From NCBI RefSeq assembly GCF_949628265.1, contig NC_088790.1:23502545-23566544 (forward strand): a stretch of DNA of 64,000 bases. The letters run 5' to 3'. Of this stretch, positions 62,559-64,000 are shown one piece after another; positions within the stretch are counted from its first letter, which is position 1; every line of letters begins with the position of its first letter. Below the pieces are notes generated by a model. It was not told where the DNA came from. It did no database searches and saw only the letters and a program-made list of their open reading frames with translations. A program made the position numbers and the translations under genes. Origin of the DNA: Cloeon dipterum (lineage: Eukaryota > Arthropoda > Insecta > Ephemeroptera > Baetidae).

Positions 62559-64000
62559 TTTTATCCTATCTCTCACCGTCTCATTCTTTTTAATAATTAC
62601 ATATCCAGACCCGGCAGCATGCTGCGAGAGATGCGGGGCTGCGTCGAGAATAAAAACAAAAATCAGCTGTGATGCGATGGTGGGGGGAAGTGCTATTTGC
62701 ACTGACGCACTGTAAGCCAGGGCTGTGATCGTTCCCTCCAGCTTTATTCCTTAACCCTTCCAAGATTTATTTTTACTGATTTAAATTCAAAATGCGAGGT
62801 TTTGCCCTCTTCCTGTCTGATGAGGTAGGATTAATCAATAAGATATTTGACAAAATTTTGTATGATTTAATTCATTTTTGCAAAACAAATCGTAAAATGC
62901 AGTACAATATTTTCGGATGCGTTTTAATCGCATCAGTAAAATTCATCATCACATGATGTTGAAATTTTCTCTGCTTGTGCAGTCATTACTGTGTCCACCT
63001 TTGAGACTCGCTAACAATTATTACCTTTAAATTAATTAATTTAATTTTATCTTCATTAAATTGGCAAAATAAAATCTGCTGGAAAATATTTCAACTCGTC
63101 TTTTCGGAAAACAAACTCTGCTAAAGTTCTCAGAGTGATCTAGGCATCGAAATATATATTTTATTTCAAGGTAGTCTTAAATTGTGTATTAATTATTTTC
63201 TACAAAATATAACAGACAAAATTATTCATTTAGCCTCAGTATTTTCCGCAGGGGGAAGAGGGTGAAAGTAAAGTAAAAAATAATATTTTCAACAAGGTAT
63301 TTATTTGAGACATTAAAAATTTTATTTTTGTAAAAACGGTTAATAATGGTGGCTATGAACATATATATTTATATATTATTTTAAACGAAAAGGCATCATA
63401 CACAAAAAAATATTTTGTGTTTATATTTCATAGCGTTTTTCTTTTGTATTACATTATTTTACAATGTATCTTGCAATGTATGATATACAATAACCTGTTG
63501 CGCAAGAGTTTTGTTATTTATAAACGTACGTGTGTGTGTGTGTGTGAGTGTGTGTGTTTGAATCATTGTCGTACTGGTTGTGGAATCAAATAATACGTAC
63601 ACTGGTTCATCATTTAAACTGCAACACGCTCCTCATCAAAGAGAGTGAAAAACTAAAAATAATTACACATTAACGCTGCTGCTGCATCTTTTTTAATTAT
63701 ACGTAGTGAGTGAGGGAGTGTGTATGTCAATTTTTTGCTCACATACTCTCCTCAAGGTGTGTATTATTTTCTTGCAACTCGCTATATTTTTGTATACTGC
63801 TACTCTGTTAATGTTTAATGTGTATTTTATCTCTTTCTCTCGTGTCTGTTTTAATTTCTCGCAAGACAGGAATTACTAGCTTTGAGATTGATTTTGAAAA
63901 TATCTCGTGTGTGTGAACCTATTTCATAGATTTGGGCCTAGAACACTTTTCTTAAACGACTGCGCTCCGAACAATTTCCTTTTCTTATCTTTCTTGGAAT
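62559..64000. other. ERCC8 upstream region and AT-rich flank
   Basis: 62560-62760 is the likely ERCC8 5' UTR/promoter, without a TATA box. From 62760 on the sequence is AT-rich, with a TG/GTGT simple repeat at 63529-63558 and several TTTATT words. It could be the 3' UTR of a minus-strand gene beyond the window, but no coding exon supports this. Confidence 0.4.

Noticed and set aside
62559..62702. Alternative upstream ATG for ERCC8 with a hydrophobic N-terminus
   Set aside because: The frame is open to 62702, but CSA proteins start at the position matching 62558 and a signal-like N-terminus does not fit a nuclear protein.

Overview
This window is animal nuclear DNA, most likely from an insect. 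The genes have many short GT-AG introns. They include a chitooligosaccharide-type beta-N-acetylhexosaminidase of the kind insects use for cuticle chitin, plus arthropod-like versions of adenylate cyclase, ANKRD13C and the Cockayne syndrome WD-repeat protein CSA/ERCC8. Exons are GC-richer than the AT-rich introns and spacers. Remnants of LINE retrotransposons and small terminal-inverted-repeat DNA elements fill much of the space between genes. I cannot name the species.

Layout: (1) 1.9-3.4 kb, minus strand: a small secreted protein with a signal peptide, a poly-glycine block and a Thr/Pro/Glu mucin-like repeat tail; family not recognised. (2) 4.4-28.8 kb, minus strand: a transmembrane adenylate cyclase of the AC2/4/7 (Drosophila Ac76E-like) group. 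I traced 22 coding exons with consistent phases; the first is tentative. (3) 31.5-34.6 kb, plus strand: the ANKRD13C orthologue, complete in 9 exons. (4) 35-52 kb: a gene-poor stretch with two LINE 3' ends, a duplicated 260-bp segment, a compound palindromic element, a 136-bp MITE, a lone TATA-type promoter and several unassigned exon-like ORFs. (5) 52.6-56.4 kb, minus strand: the GH20 hexosaminidase, 9 exons, one intron apparently of the GC-AG type. (6) 57.8-62.6 kb, minus strand: ERCC8/CSA, 5 exons. Its second intron (in transcription order) carries a 2.6-kb hAT-type element with 16-bp inverted ends and a perfect 8-bp target duplication. Most of the right half of that element is a GC-rich minisatellite built from self-complementary units. 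(7) 62.6-64 kb: AT-rich flank with no gene seen.

The genes do not form a pathway. They are unrelated neighbours: a cAMP-producing membrane enzyme, an ER-associated receptor chaperone, a secreted chitin-degrading enzyme, a nuclear ubiquitin-ligase adaptor for transcription-coupled DNA repair, and an orphan secreted protein. The most unusual structure is the hAT element with its hairpin minisatellite inside ERCC8. Exon boundaries were read by eye from splice consensus, phase and protein-family continuity, and have no transcript support.
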